DNA of 64,000 bases from Companilactobacillus huachuanensis. GTDB lineage: Bacteria; Bacillota; Bacilli; Lactobacillales; Lactobacillaceae. The stretch covers positions 124,001-188,000 of the forward strand of contig NZ_BJDF01000002.1 of assembly GCF_005404815.1 (NCBI RefSeq), in the 5' to 3' direction. The notes beneath the pieces are model-generated. The model ran no database searches. It worked only from the letters and a program-made list of their open reading frames with translations, and was not told the DNA's origin. The position numbers were made by a program, and so were the translations under genes. Shown one piece after another: positions 40,159 through 48,615 of the stretch (the first letter of the stretch is position 1; the number at the start of each line of letters is the position of its first letter).

Positions 40159-41445
40159 TTATTTTTCAACGGCTGAGTCAACAATCAATTCGATTGCTTT
40201 CTTAGCAGCGATGTCATGAGCCAACATTTCGTCAGAAAGTGCATTTCTAACAGCTGATTCTTCCATCTTGTATTCGTCAGAAAGTGATTTGATTTCTGCT
40301 TTAATTTCGTCTTCTGAAGGTTTGATACCTTCTTTAGCAACGATTGCTTCGATAACTAAGTCAGTCTTAACACGTTCTTCAGCGTCTTTAGCAAATTGTT
40401 GTTTCAAAGTATCTTCAGTTGTTCCTGTCATTTGATAGTACAACTTAGGATCGATACCTTGACGACGTAAGTTAGCTAGGTATTGGTTCAATTGGTTTTC
40501 AACTTCTGTATCAATCATAGGTTGAGGAATTGAATCAAGTTTAGCATTCTTTACTGCACCAGCAATTGCTTCTTCTTGAATATTTTCTTCAGCAGTTTCT
40601 TTCTTTGAATCTTTGATTTCATCGTGAAGCTTTGTCTTCAACTCTTCAAGAGTATCAACATCTTCATCAACGTCCTTAGCAAAGTCATCATCTAATGCAG
40701 GCAATTCTTTTGTCTTAACTTCGTGAAGTTTTGTAGCAAAGACAGCATCTTTACCAGCTAATTCTTTAGCTTGATAATCTTCTGGGAAAGTAACCTTAAC
40801 GTCAATATCTTCGCCGGCAGCGTGACCAACTAATTGATCTTCAAATCCAGGAATGAATGAACCTGAACCTAGTTCTAGTGAGTAGTTTTGTGCGCTACCA
40901 CCATCGAATTCTTCGCCATCAACAGTTCCAACGTAATCAATGATAACTGTATCGCCGTTTTCAGCTTTACCATCTTTAAGAACTAATTCAGCTTGTTGCT
41001 TTTGTAATTCGGCAATACGATCTTCAACATCAGCCTTCATAACATTACGTTTTTGCTTTGAAACTTCGATACCCTTGTAATCACCAAGTTCAACACCAGG
41101 TTTTACAGTAATAGTTGCTGTAATAGCCCATGGTTGATCTTTTTCCATTGATTCAACGGAAATTTGTGGTTGATCAACAGGTTCTACCTTTGTATCATCA
41201 ACAGCTTTTTGGTAAGCATCTGGTAAAACAGCGTTAAGAGCATCTTCGTACAATGCTTCTTCACCGTACATACGGTTGAAGATTTGGCGAGGTACGCGGC
41301 CTTTTCTGAAACCAGGAACATTTAAGCTCTTCTTTACACGGTTGAATGCAGTATCCAACCCTTTCTTGATAGTGTCTTGGTCAATTTCAAACTTCAATTC
41401 ACCAGTATTGTTTTCTTTTTTTGTAAATTCAGCCTTAGCAGACAT
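40159..41445 (-). CDS. tig: Trigger factor
   Basis: Ribosome-associated chaperone with prolyl isomerase activity, 428 aa. The ribosome-binding signature [12 protein letters not shown] is near residue 45, an FKBP-type domain ([17 protein letters not shown]) lies at about 165-240, and the helical C-terminal chaperone arms follow. Lies between clpX and tuf in the conserved order. Confidence 0.96.
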   Translation of the reverse strand: MSAKAEFTKKENNTGELKFEIDQDTIKKGLDTAFNRVKKSLNVPGFRKGRVPRQIFNRMYGEEALYEDALNAVLPDAYQKAVDDTKVEPVDQPQISVESMEKDQPWAITATITVKPGVELGDYKGIEVSKQKRNVMKADVEDRIAELQKQQAELVLKDGKAENGDTVIIDYVGTVDGEEFDGGSAQNYSLELGSGSFIPGFEDQLVGHAAGEDIDVKVTFPEDYQAKELAGKDAVFATKLHEVKTKELPALDDDFAKDVDEDVDTLEELKTKLHDEIKDSKKETAEENIQEEAIAGAVKNAKLDSIPQPMIDTEVENQLNQYLANLRRQGIDPKLYYQMTGTTEDTLKQQFAKDAEERVKTDLVIEAIVAKEGIKPSEDEIKAEIKSLSDEYKMEESAVRNALSDEMLAHDIAAKKAIELIVDSAVEK

Positions 41446-41596
41446 TTATATTATCCCTCCGGTATTTCAACGATCTCATACTTTGTAATATTACCTTAAA
41501 AAGGTGATATTGTAAACATTTGACGTGATTTATAGGTACTTTAAGACATCATGTTATCCATTATAAAATACTTTGACGTATTTTTGAACATTTTTC

Positions 41597-41634
41597 AATA
41601 AAAAAAAGAGCTGGATTTATTCCAACTCTTTTTT
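41597..41634. terminator. Terminator of tuf
   Basis: Stem AAAGAGCTGGA/TCCAACTCTTT with one mismatch, A-run and T-run on the two sides; on the minus strand it is a good terminator. Confidence 0.85.
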
Positions 41635-41656
41635 AATTATCATCACGACTTAGAAA

Positions 41657-42847
41657 TTAGTCTAAGATTTCTGTAACAACTCCGGCACCAACAGTACGGC
41701 CACCTTCACGAACAGTAAATCTTGTACCATTTTCAATAGCAACTGGAGCAATCAAGTCAACTTCAAAAGTAACTTGATCACCAGGCATAACCATTTCTAC
41801 ACCTTCTGGCAATTCAATAACACCAGTAACATCAGTTGTATGGAAGTAGAATTGTGGACGATAGTTTGAGAAGAATGGAGTATGACGTCCACCTTCTTCT
41901 TTACTCATAATATAAACTTCACCCTTGAACTTGTTATGAGTCTTGATTGAACCTGGTTTAGCAAGAACTTGTCCACGTTCGATTTGGTCACGGTTAATAC
42001 CACGAAGAAGAACACCAACGTTATCTCCGGCTTCACCGATATCCAATGTCTTACGGAACATTTCAAGACCAGTAACAGTTGACTTCAATGTTTCTGGCTT
42101 CAAACCAACGATTTCAACTTCGTCACCAATCTTAACTTCACCACGATCGATACGACCAGATGCAACAGTACCACGACCAGTGATAGTGAAGACATCTTCA
42201 ACAGGCATCATGAATGGTTTTGTATTATCACGTTCTGGTGTTGGGATGTATTCATCAACAACATCAAGTAATTCTTCAACGTGTTTAACTTCCTCTGGGT
42301 CACCTTGAAGAGCTTTCAAAGCTGAACCACGGATAACAGGAATGTCATCCCCTGGGAAATCGTATTCTGATAGAAGTTCACGAACTTCCATCTCAACTAG
42401 ATCAACTAGTTCTGGGTCATCAACAAGGTCAGTCTTGTTCAAGAAGACAACGATGTAACCAACACCAACTTGGCGAGCAAGCAAGATATGTTCCCGTGTT
42501 TGTGGCATAGGACCATCAGTTGCAGCAACAACAAGGATGGCACCATCCATTTGTGCAGCACCAGTGATCATATTCTTAACGTAATCAGCATGTCCTGGAG
42601 CATCAATATGTGCATAGTGACGCTTTTCAGTTTCATACTCAACGTGAGCAGTGTTGATAGTAATCCCACGTTCTTTTTCTTCTGGGGCTTTATCAATATC
42701 AGCGTAATCTTCAGCCTTAGCTAAACCTTTGTCAGCCAATACCTTAGTGATTGCTGCTGTTAAAGTAGTCTTACCGTGGTCAACGTGACCAATTGTCCCA
42801 ATATTTACATGGGGCTTTGTTCTCTCATAATGTTCTTTTTCTGCCAT
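41657..42847 (-). CDS. tuf: Elongation factor Tu
   Basis: Delivers aminoacyl-tRNA to the ribosome, 396 aa. G1 GHVDHGKT, G2 RGITI, G3 DAPGHADYV and G4 NKTD are intact, and the C-terminal beta-barrels follow. The sequence is highly conserved; starts at ATG 42847 behind AGGAGG. Confidence 0.98.
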   Translation of the reverse strand: MAEKEHYERTKPHVNIGTIGHVDHGKTTLTAAITKVLADKGLAKAEDYADIDKAPEEKERGITINTAHVEYETEKRHYAHIDAPGHADYVKNMITGAAQMDGAILVVAATDGPMPQTREHILLARQVGVGYIVVFLNKTDLVDDPELVDLVEMEVRELLSEYDFPGDDIPVIRGSALKALQGDPEEVKHVEELLDVVDEYIPTPERDNTKPFMMPVEDVFTITGRGTVASGRIDRGEVKIGDEVEIVGLKPETLKSTVTGLEMFRKTLDIGEAGDNVGVLLRGINRDQIERGQVLAKPGSIKTHNKFKGEVYIMSKEEGGRHTPFFSNYRPQFYFHTTDVTGVIELPEGVEMVMPGDQVTFEVDLIAPVAIENGTRFTVREGGRTVGAGVVTEILD

Positions 42848-42925
42848 TACAAAGAATCCTCCTAAAATTTCATTTCATAAGATTGATCCAAAGAAAATGT
42901 TCTTTAGACGACTCTTTACTGAAAA

Positions 42926-42953
42926 ATTATACTACTTTCAGAGGTGAAAGCAA
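42926..42953 (-). promoter_or_regulatory. Promoter of tuf
   Basis: -35 TTGCTT (42953-42948), 16-base spacer, -10 TATAAT (42931-42926) on the minus strand. Confidence 0.65.
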
Positions 42954-42983
42954 ATTAATTCATAGCAAATCACCGACTAAAAA

Positions 42984-43001
42984 TATACTCTTTGGAGTAT
43001 A
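42984..43001 (-). terminator. Possible weak terminator after the TPR gene
   Basis: 7-bp stem TATACTC/GAGTATA with a 4-base loop and ATTTTTAG tail on the minus strand. Confidence 0.4.
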
Positions 43002-43052
43002 CAGGCCGTAAACGTAATTGTAAATACTCAAAGTGAAAAAAATTTAAAAAAT

Positions 43053-44000
43053 TCACTCCTGAAAGGTATTTATCAGCTCATCGAACCTCTTTAACCAAGT
43101 TTTCACATCGTCTAAACCTTGATTATCACTTACTTCTGAATCATCTACTAAACCATACCTTAAAAGCATTGCTTTTGTCCAGAGTTCCGGCGTTTTTATT
43201 ATTTCATTACCAAAAGGATAGACAAATGCGGCATATAGAGACAATTCACCTTTGAAGTTCTCGATCTGAGTTTCGTTTTCATCGGTCAGTAATTTTTCCA
43301 GTTCGTCACACATTTTCAAATAGACATCAGTTGACATAATAGGCATTAGCTTGCTTGGAATGCAAGTTTTATTTTCACCATAGAACGAAATATCAACCTT
43401 TTCACTAATACCTAACTTCAATAAATTTTCCAAAGCTTCACTCTTTAAAAGCGGATGCAGCAAGGGATTGCCTAATAATATCTTGGCATTTTTGACGTAA
43501 TCAGCCTTATTAAATTCCCGCAATTTTCGCAATAATTGAATTTGCTCAGCGGTCGGCTCAGTTACAATTGAAAGTAGTCGTGCTGATATTTTATCCTTCT
43601 CAGGTTTAAACGAACGTTCATGACGATCTTCAGCAATTCTGATACGTTTGACAAAATCAGCAATAATTTCCGTCTTAACATGTGGTGATGGATTGGCATC
43701 GTAGTAATTTAACATTTGATTAGCCAGCAAAAAATCGTTGTTTTCCAGCACGATATCTAATGCCAATTCTGCCGTCTGAGGTTCGCTGAGGTAATAGTTA
43801 AAATAATCTAAAATGACTGCCTCTGCGTCGCCTGGTCTTTTTTGATTCAATAAAGAAGCAGCAAGCCCCTTGTTAATATCAAAGGATTGCTGCATCGAAT
43901 ATGCTTGTGTGTATAAATCAGTTGCTTCGACCCAATTACCTTGGTCAAAGGCCTCATCAGCCTGATCAATAATTTTTTTTAGATTATCTGAATCGTCCAT
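43053..44000 (-). CDS. TPR-repeat protein of unknown function
   Basis: 315-aa soluble, acidic protein. The N-terminal 150 residues show tetratricopeptide-like helix pairs (DQADEAFDQGNWVEATDLYTQAY, KGLAASLLNQKRPGDAEAVI). No signal peptide or membrane segment. The start is ATG 44000 with GAGG 6 bases upstream. It lies between the RNase J gene and tuf, as in other lactobacilli, so it may be a scaffold linked to RNA or translation, by context only. Confidence 0.8.
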   Translation of the reverse strand: MDDSDNLKKIIDQADEAFDQGNWVEATDLYTQAYSMQQSFDINKGLAASLLNQKRPGDAEAVILDYFNYYLSEPQTAELALDIVLENNDFLLANQMLNYYDANPSPHVKTEIIADFVKRIRIAEDRHERSFKPEKDKISARLLSIVTEPTAEQIQLLRKLREFNKADYVKNAKILLGNPLLHPLLKSEALENLLKLGISEKVDISFYGENKTCIPSKLMPIMSTDVYLKMCDELEKLLTDENETQIENFKGELSLYAAFVYPFGNEIIKTPELWTKAMLLRYGLVDDSEVSDNQGLDDVKTWLKRFDELINTFQE

Positions 44001-44037
44001 ACAATACCTCGACAATATCCGAATAGATTAAATCAAT

Positions 44038-45741
44038 CTAATTCTTTGCTTTTCTGTGTCTGTTTTGATTAACTTCCATGATCACAGGCAAAATAACTGG
44101 ATGTCTGTTGGTCTGTTCATACAAGAAATGATTTAGTTTATCACGAACTCCTTGTTTTAAGTCCGACCAATCGAAATCTTTGTTATCTTGCATGTAATCG
44201 GTGATCGTATCAACGATAATATCTGAACTTTCACTCAATAAGTCACGACTAGCTCGCATATAAACGAAGCCACGTGCCGTTATTTTAGGCTTAGCGACGA
44301 CTTTCTTCTTTTTACGGTCAATTGTAGCTACCGCAATAAAGACCCCGTCTTCGGCCAATAATTCACGATCACGAAGGACAATACTACCAATATCGCCAAC
44401 TCCAATACCATCAATCATGGTATCTCCAGCATCAACGCCCTTACCTTGATAAAATTGACCGTTTTCGTAATTTAGAACATCCCCCTTTTTTGTTAGGAAG
44501 ATATTTTGATATGGAATACCTGTTTCATTGGCAATTCTAGCATGGGCGTCTAAAAGACGATATTCACCTTGAATTGGAATAACGTTCTCAGGATTCAATA
44601 AATTGATCATCAATTGTAAGTCAGACTTATTTGCATGACCTGACGAATGCTTGTCATCACTAAGAGCTTTGACCTCGGCACCAGTACGATAAATGGCATC
44701 TCTAGCCTTAGCAACAGTTGTATCCATAGCGTGTGAAGGTGTAGTAGCGATAAATACTAAGTCGCCTTCTTCAATTTGGAACTTCGTCTTAGCAGCAGGA
44801 TTAGCCATCTTTTGAAGCAACTTAACTGGCTCACCCATTTTACCTGTTTCGATGACAACTAATTTATTCTTGTCAACATTCTTTAATTCCTTAGGCTTGA
44901 TTAATAGTTCTTTGTTATTGATCTTCAAATAGCCCAAACTCATAGCAGTTTTTAAGATTTTTTCAGCGTCAGTTCCGGAAAGAAAGACACGACGGCCTGT
45001 TTTATCAGCGGCATCAACAACTTGTTGCATTCTTTGAATATTTGAAGCAACTTGGGCTACGATGATCCGACCATTATGATAACTAAATGTATCTAAGATA
45101 TATTCATAAATATCTTTTTCACTTGAATTTTCATATGGAGACTCAGCGTTTGCAGAGTCACTTAACAGTGCTATGACACGTTCACTACCAATTTTGGCAA
45201 TTCGACCATAATCTGTTTTATATGTTGGTGCAGCTGCTTGATCAAATTTAAAGTCCCCCGTATAAACGATTTGACCTTCAGTAGTACTGATAACTGTTCC
45301 TAATGATCCAGGAATCGAATGTGTTGTCTTGAAGAATGAAATTGATGCTTCCTCAAAATCAATAGCAGTGTTTTCGTCAATAACGTGGAAATTGTTGAAT
45401 TTCTTACTACGACGATCATTTGAACAAACAATTTTAGCCAATTCAATAGTCATTTCTGAACCAAAAACTGGAATATCAAATTCACTGATTAAGTATGGCA
45501 AAGCGCCGATAGCATCAGCATGTCCATGTGATAGAAATACTCCGACTACTTTATCAATATTTTTCTTGATGTAAGTCATATCTGGAACAACTACATCAAT
45601 TCCGTAGAGATCATTGTCAGGGTATTGTAAACCAATATCTAAGATATAAATCTCATCATTTACTTCGACAGCGTACATATTTTTTCCGTTTTCACGTACA
45701 CCACTTAACAAAATTATTTTAATTTTTTTGCTCATTTTCAT
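44038..45741 (-). CDS. rnjB: Ribonuclease J2-like protein
   Basis: Beta-CASP metallo-beta-lactamase-fold RNase, 567 aa. The core motif reads SHGHADAIG (H72, H74, D76) where active RNase J1 has HxHxDH, so the last histidine is replaced by alanine. The beta-CASP domain and C-terminal NRHP/KPKITARGFVYM region are intact. This fits the J2 type, which usually acts as a partner of J1 with weak activity. The start may be the ATG at 45741 or the next at 45735. Lies downstream of rpsO. Confidence 0.87.
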   Translation of the reverse strand: MKMSKKIKIILLSGVRENGKNMYAVEVNDEIYILDIGLQYPDNDLYGIDVVVPDMTYIKKNIDKVVGVFLSHGHADAIGALPYLISEFDIPVFGSEMTIELAKIVCSNDRRSKKFNNFHVIDENTAIDFEEASISFFKTTHSIPGSLGTVISTTEGQIVYTGDFKFDQAAAPTYKTDYGRIAKIGSERVIALLSDSANAESPYENSSEKDIYEYILDTFSYHNGRIIVAQVASNIQRMQQVVDAADKTGRRVFLSGTDAEKILKTAMSLGYLKINNKELLIKPKELKNVDKNKLVVIETGKMGEPVKLLQKMANPAAKTKFQIEEGDLVFIATTPSHAMDTTVAKARDAIYRTGAEVKALSDDKHSSGHANKSDLQLMINLLNPENVIPIQGEYRLLDAHARIANETGIPYQNIFLTKKGDVLNYENGQFYQGKGVDAGDTMIDGIGVGDIGSIVLRDRELLAEDGVFIAVATIDRKKKKVVAKPKITARGFVYMRASRDLLSESSDIIVDTITDYMQDNKDFDWSDLKQGVRDKLNHFLYEQTNRHPVILPVIMEVNQNRHRKAKN

Positions 45742-45863
45742 CTCTCATTTCATTTAAATAGCATAGATCATAATATTCTATTGTGATTCTTAAGTCTTTT
45801 AAGACTATTTAAGCTATACCTATTTTTCATTTTACCATATCAAAGGCAATTTAGAGAAAATAT

Positions 45864-45900
45864 GCAAAAAAAATAGGAGCCTCCAACAAAGGAAGTTCCT
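45864..45900 (-). terminator. Terminator of rpsO
   Basis: 10-bp stem (AGGAACTTCC/GGAGGCTCCT) with one mismatch and one wobble, and a T-run of seven or more on the minus strand. Some readthrough into rnjB is possible. Confidence 0.7.
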
Positions 45901-45910
45901 AAAATTATTA

Positions 45911-46180
45911 TTAACGACGTAGACCCAATGACTTGATTAGTTCATGGTAACGATTAATATCTTTTCCACGTAGGTAACCTAATAGATTACGACGGTGACC
46001 AATCTTCTTAAGTAGACCAACATATGAATGGTGATCTTTCTTGTTAACTTTCAAGTGATCGTTAAGTGCATTAATATCAGCAGTTAAAACCGCGATTTGT
46101 ACTTCTGGAGAACCAGTGTCTCCATCTTTACGTGCATATTGTTTAATAATTTCGTTTTTCTTTGCTTTTGAAATAGCCAT
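45911..46180 (-). CDS. rpsO: 30S ribosomal protein S15
   Basis: 89-aa rRNA-binding protein of the 30S subunit. The signature [13 protein letters not shown] and [19 protein letters not shown] are standard. The upstream region may contain an autoregulatory leader but no clear structure was proven. Confidence 0.97.
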   Translation of the reverse strand: MAISKAKKNEIIKQYARKDGDTGSPEVQIAVLTADINALNDHLKVNKKDHHSYVGLLKKIGHRRNLLGYLRGKDINRYHELIKSLGLRR

Positions 46181-46618
46181 TTCAATTCACCTTTTCCTTA
46201 TATATTTAGCCAAACTATGCTTGCGTTGGTGATTCGTCAAACAGAGCATGGTTAACACAACTAAATAATTTACTACATAATCGAAGATATTGCAAGACTT
46301 AAAGCTAAGGATCAACCTGTACAACGAGTGCAGTTTTTATATCTAACACACTGTGAGTCTGGAACATAACTATTATTGTCATTAAGCACATGAATCTGGA
46401 GATGGTCTATTTAACTTCCACTGCAGTTCTCATTTTGAAGTCTGACATTTACTTAATTGAGAATTCTTTAACTATAATTCTTAAAAGTGATTTCAAAAAC
46501 ATATAACTTGCAGTAATATAATATGGTTAGTATTCATATTCAATAGATTGATTTAATAGGTACCACGGTAATTTAATTACCATTAAACTATAGATACTGA
46601 AAAAAAATCGACATTTCA
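46181..46618. other. Gene-free divergent region
   Basis: AT-rich, no coding frame supported. It holds the 5' region of rpsO, possibly with an S15 leader (ATGCT/AGCAT near 46216-46240), a local GGTAATT/AATTACC hairpin at 46567-46583, and a weak similarity at 46396-46415 to the CTGGAAACGG flank of the dispersed repeat. Confidence 0.5.
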
Positions 46619-46647
46619 TTGCATTGTGAAAATTAATTATGTATAAT
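46619..46647 (+). promoter_or_regulatory. Promoter of rpsT
   Basis: -35 TTGCAT (46619-46624), 17-base spacer, -10 TATAAT (46642-46647). Confidence 0.7.
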
Positions 46648-46694
46648 TCTATGTATTGAGTTTTAAGCTTACTAGGTAATCGGAGGTGAAATTA

Positions 46695-46943
46695 ATGCCA
46701 CAAATTAAATCAGCTATGAAACGTGTAAAGACTGCACAAAGCGCAGGCCTTCGCAATAATGCACAAAGAAGTTCAATGCGTTCAGCAATTAAGAACTTCG
46801 AAGCATCAGCTGCTAACAACGCTGACAACAAGGATGACTTGTTTAGATCAGCTGTTCGTGCAATTGATATGGCTAAGTCAAAAGGCCTAATCAAGGCTAA
46901 CAAGGCTGCTCGTGATAAGTCAAGACTTGCAAAATTGAATTAA
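46695..46943 (+). CDS. rpsT: 30S ribosomal protein S20
   Basis: 82-aa basic protein binding 16S r[21 protein letters not shown] and the C-terminal [17 protein letters not shown] are standard. The ATG at 46695 follows GGAGGTG; an earlier GTG at 46686 is part of that site. Confidence 0.96.
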   Translation: MPQIKSAMKRVKTAQSAGLRNNAQRSSMRSAIKNFEASAANNADNKDDLFRSAVRAIDMAKSKGLIKANKAARDKSRLAKLN

Positions 46944-46947
46944 TGAT

Positions 46948-46971
46948 AAGCAGCCAATTGGTTGCTTTTTT
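46948..46971 (+). terminator. Terminator of rpsT
   Basis: 8-bp stem AAGCAGCC/GGTTGCTT with one wobble, then TTTTT. Confidence 0.85.
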
Positions 46972-46999
46972 ATTTTGTCAAAATAAGAATATGTTTTAA

Positions 47000-47037
47000 C
47001 TAAAGGTTGAAAGTTTTGGCAAGTATGCCGTTTCCAA
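47000..47037 (-). repeat. Terminal fragment of the dispersed repeat
   Basis: Inverted end fragment: CTAAAGGTTGAAAG followed by AAGTATGCCGTTTCC, matching the right end of the full copy at 47137-47453 in reverse. Confidence 0.7.
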
Positions 47038-47078
47038 GTCAGTATAATTTCTTATGAATTCGGATTTATAATTATATC

Positions 47079-47130
47079 AAAAAGAGTTGTATCACATTTA
47101 ATTTTCTTAAAGTGTGATACAACTCTTTTT
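47079..47130. repeat. Long hairpin, second copy of the 38042 hairpin
   Basis: 18-bp perfect stem (47079-47096 with 47113-47130). The arms share GAGTTGTATCACA with the hairpin at 38042-38101, and the loops share TTAATT and TTCTT parts. Acts as a terminator by structure, but no gene ends directly here. Confidence 0.75.
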
Positions 47131-47136
47131 GGTTAA

Positions 47137-47453
47137 CTAAAGGTTGAAAGGTGAAAAATTAATCTAACAATTGCTATTACAGGACTGAAGCTAATTTATT
47201 TAAATACTCAGAAATCTTCATTTTATTGTTCCGCCCATAAAAAAAACTAGTTGGAAGAGCTGAGAGTATTCATTTGCAGCGAAAGTGGCGTTATTGCTTC
47301 AGCAATTACACCACCGGGCGCGTTGAAGACTCGCGGGTTTTGCGAGGCTTCAACCGAGGTTCGAGACCGTTTTATGGCTCGGGCCGTTCCGCGCAGCAAA
47401 TGAATACTCTCAGCTCTGGAAACGGCATACTTAACTAAACTTTCAACCTTTAG
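47137..47453 (+). mobile_element. 317-bp MITE-like palindromic repeat with target duplication
   Basis: Best-preserved copy of the family. Perfect 14-bp terminal inverted repeats CTAAAGGTTGAAAG (47137-47150) and its complement (47440-47453) are flanked by an exact 8-bp direct repeat TTGGTTAA (47129-47136 and 47454-47461). The inner part has about 21-bp inverted arms and three hairpins: TTGC/GCAA, GTTGAAG/CTTCAAC with inner TCGC/GCGA, and GGTTCGAG/CTCGGGCC. No coding capacity is supported. Confidence 0.87.
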
Positions 47454-47601
47454 TTGGTTAATTTTAAAATTTAATGATTGAAACAAAATTTCAAAAAATA
47501 ATTACCGGGATACTTTTATAATCAAAATTTAAGAAAGAAACTCTAATCAAATTACTGACCTTATTTATTATTGAAATTTGATAATATTTTACACTATCCT
47601 T

Positions 47602-48615
47602 CTATGCATATTTAGCGATAAAAAGATCAAAGAGTAGTTCTTTATCTCCTTGCCCCGATTTAATTTGATAATCTAAATTAACAATATCATCATACATAAC
47701 TTGTAGTCTAGGCCGATTCAATGTTTTAGCCTGACGATGGGCATACTTAACCCGATATGGATTCAATCGTAAACTTTTGGCAATGGTCGACTCTGACAAG
47801 CCTCTTTCCGACAAAACCTTAACCTGAATCAGCAGTCTCAGTTGTGAAATGATAATTGCGACCAATAAAATCGGATCAATTTTTTGTAGTAAAAACTGAT
47901 TGTAAAGCTCTTCAGCCTTATAGACATTCTTATTCAGAATTTCTGTCATCAGATCAAAAACATTATCTTCTAATGATTGTGGCACTAATTCTGAGACTGC
48001 TGCCTGATCGATTTGTTTCGAATTCAAAGCATACATCTTTAATTTTTCAAGTTGATTAGTAATCAGCGAATAATTACCTTTTGTTTTGTTGACCAATAAT
48101 TCTAAGGCAGCTGGTTCAATCTGATAACCTGCATTTTTTAAATCACTATTGATGGTTCGATTTAATATTGGACCTTCCATTTGACCAGCATCAACGATTG
48201 TCGCTGATTTCTTTAGTTCTTTAACGATCTTCTTCCTGGAATCCAATTTATCGTAGGATGCAAAAATAACTAGAATCGTCGAAGGCGTAGGATTTTGAAT
48301 ATATCGTAATAATAAATCAGGATTCTGTTCGACTGTATTCTTAGTCCGCTCGCCTGTTAAAAAAAAGGGATGTTCTGCAAAAACTAACCGACGTTCACCA
48401 AAAAAAGGTGCAGAAATGGCCTCGTTGATCACATCTGCTAGCGATACTTCCTCCAAATCAAAATTAGAGAAATTCATCTCACGCTCTTCCGGTGACATTA
48501 TTTCTTTAAACGACTTTTGAATATCCTTGATAAAAACTTGTTCTTTACCAGTAATCAGATAAACATTGTCTAAATTACCTTTTTTTAAATTATTTTTTAG
48601 TTCTATTATTTTCAA
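47602..48615 (-). CDS. holA: DNA polymerase III subunit delta
   Basis: Clamp-loader subunit, 337 aa. YLITGKEQVFIKDIQ near the N-terminus and EAISAPFFGERRLVFAEHPFFL follow the HolA pattern, and SLEDNVFDLMTEI and VAIIISQLRLLIQVK lie in domain III. The start is taken as TTG 48615 behind AAGGGTGA; a GTG at 48624 is possible. It overlaps the 3' end of comEC by 26 bases, so the two are coupled. Confidence 0.92.
   Translation of the reverse strand: MKIIELKNNLKKGNLDNVYLITGKEQVFIKDIQKSFKEIMSPEEREMNFSNFDLEEVSLADVINEAISAPFFGERRLVFAEHPFFLTGERTKNTVEQNPDLLLRYIQNPTPSTILVIFASYDKLDSRKKIVKELKKSATIVDAGQMEGPILNRTINSDLKNAGYQIEPAALELLVNKTKGNYSLITNQLEKLKMYALNSKQIDQAAVSELVPQSLEDNVFDLMTEILNKNVYKAEELYNQFLLQKIDPILLVAIIISQLRLLIQVKVLSERGLSESTIAKSLRLNPYRVKYAHRQAKTLNRPRLQVMYDDIVNLDYQIKSGQGDKELLFDLFIAKYA

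Noticed and set aside
41943-42308. 121-codon frame opposite tuf
   Set aside because: Shadow of the highly biased EF-Tu gene.
46216-46260. S15 autoregulatory leader
   Set aside because: A small ATGCT/AGCAT stem is visible but the conserved leader structure could not be established by eye.
47247-47486. Minus-strand open frame ending FNAPGGVIAEAITPLSLQ, also found at 55390-55572
   Set aside because: It is read through the dispersed repeat; the same peptide recurs because the repeat recurs. No ribosome binding site and it follows hairpin arms, so it is not a protein gene.
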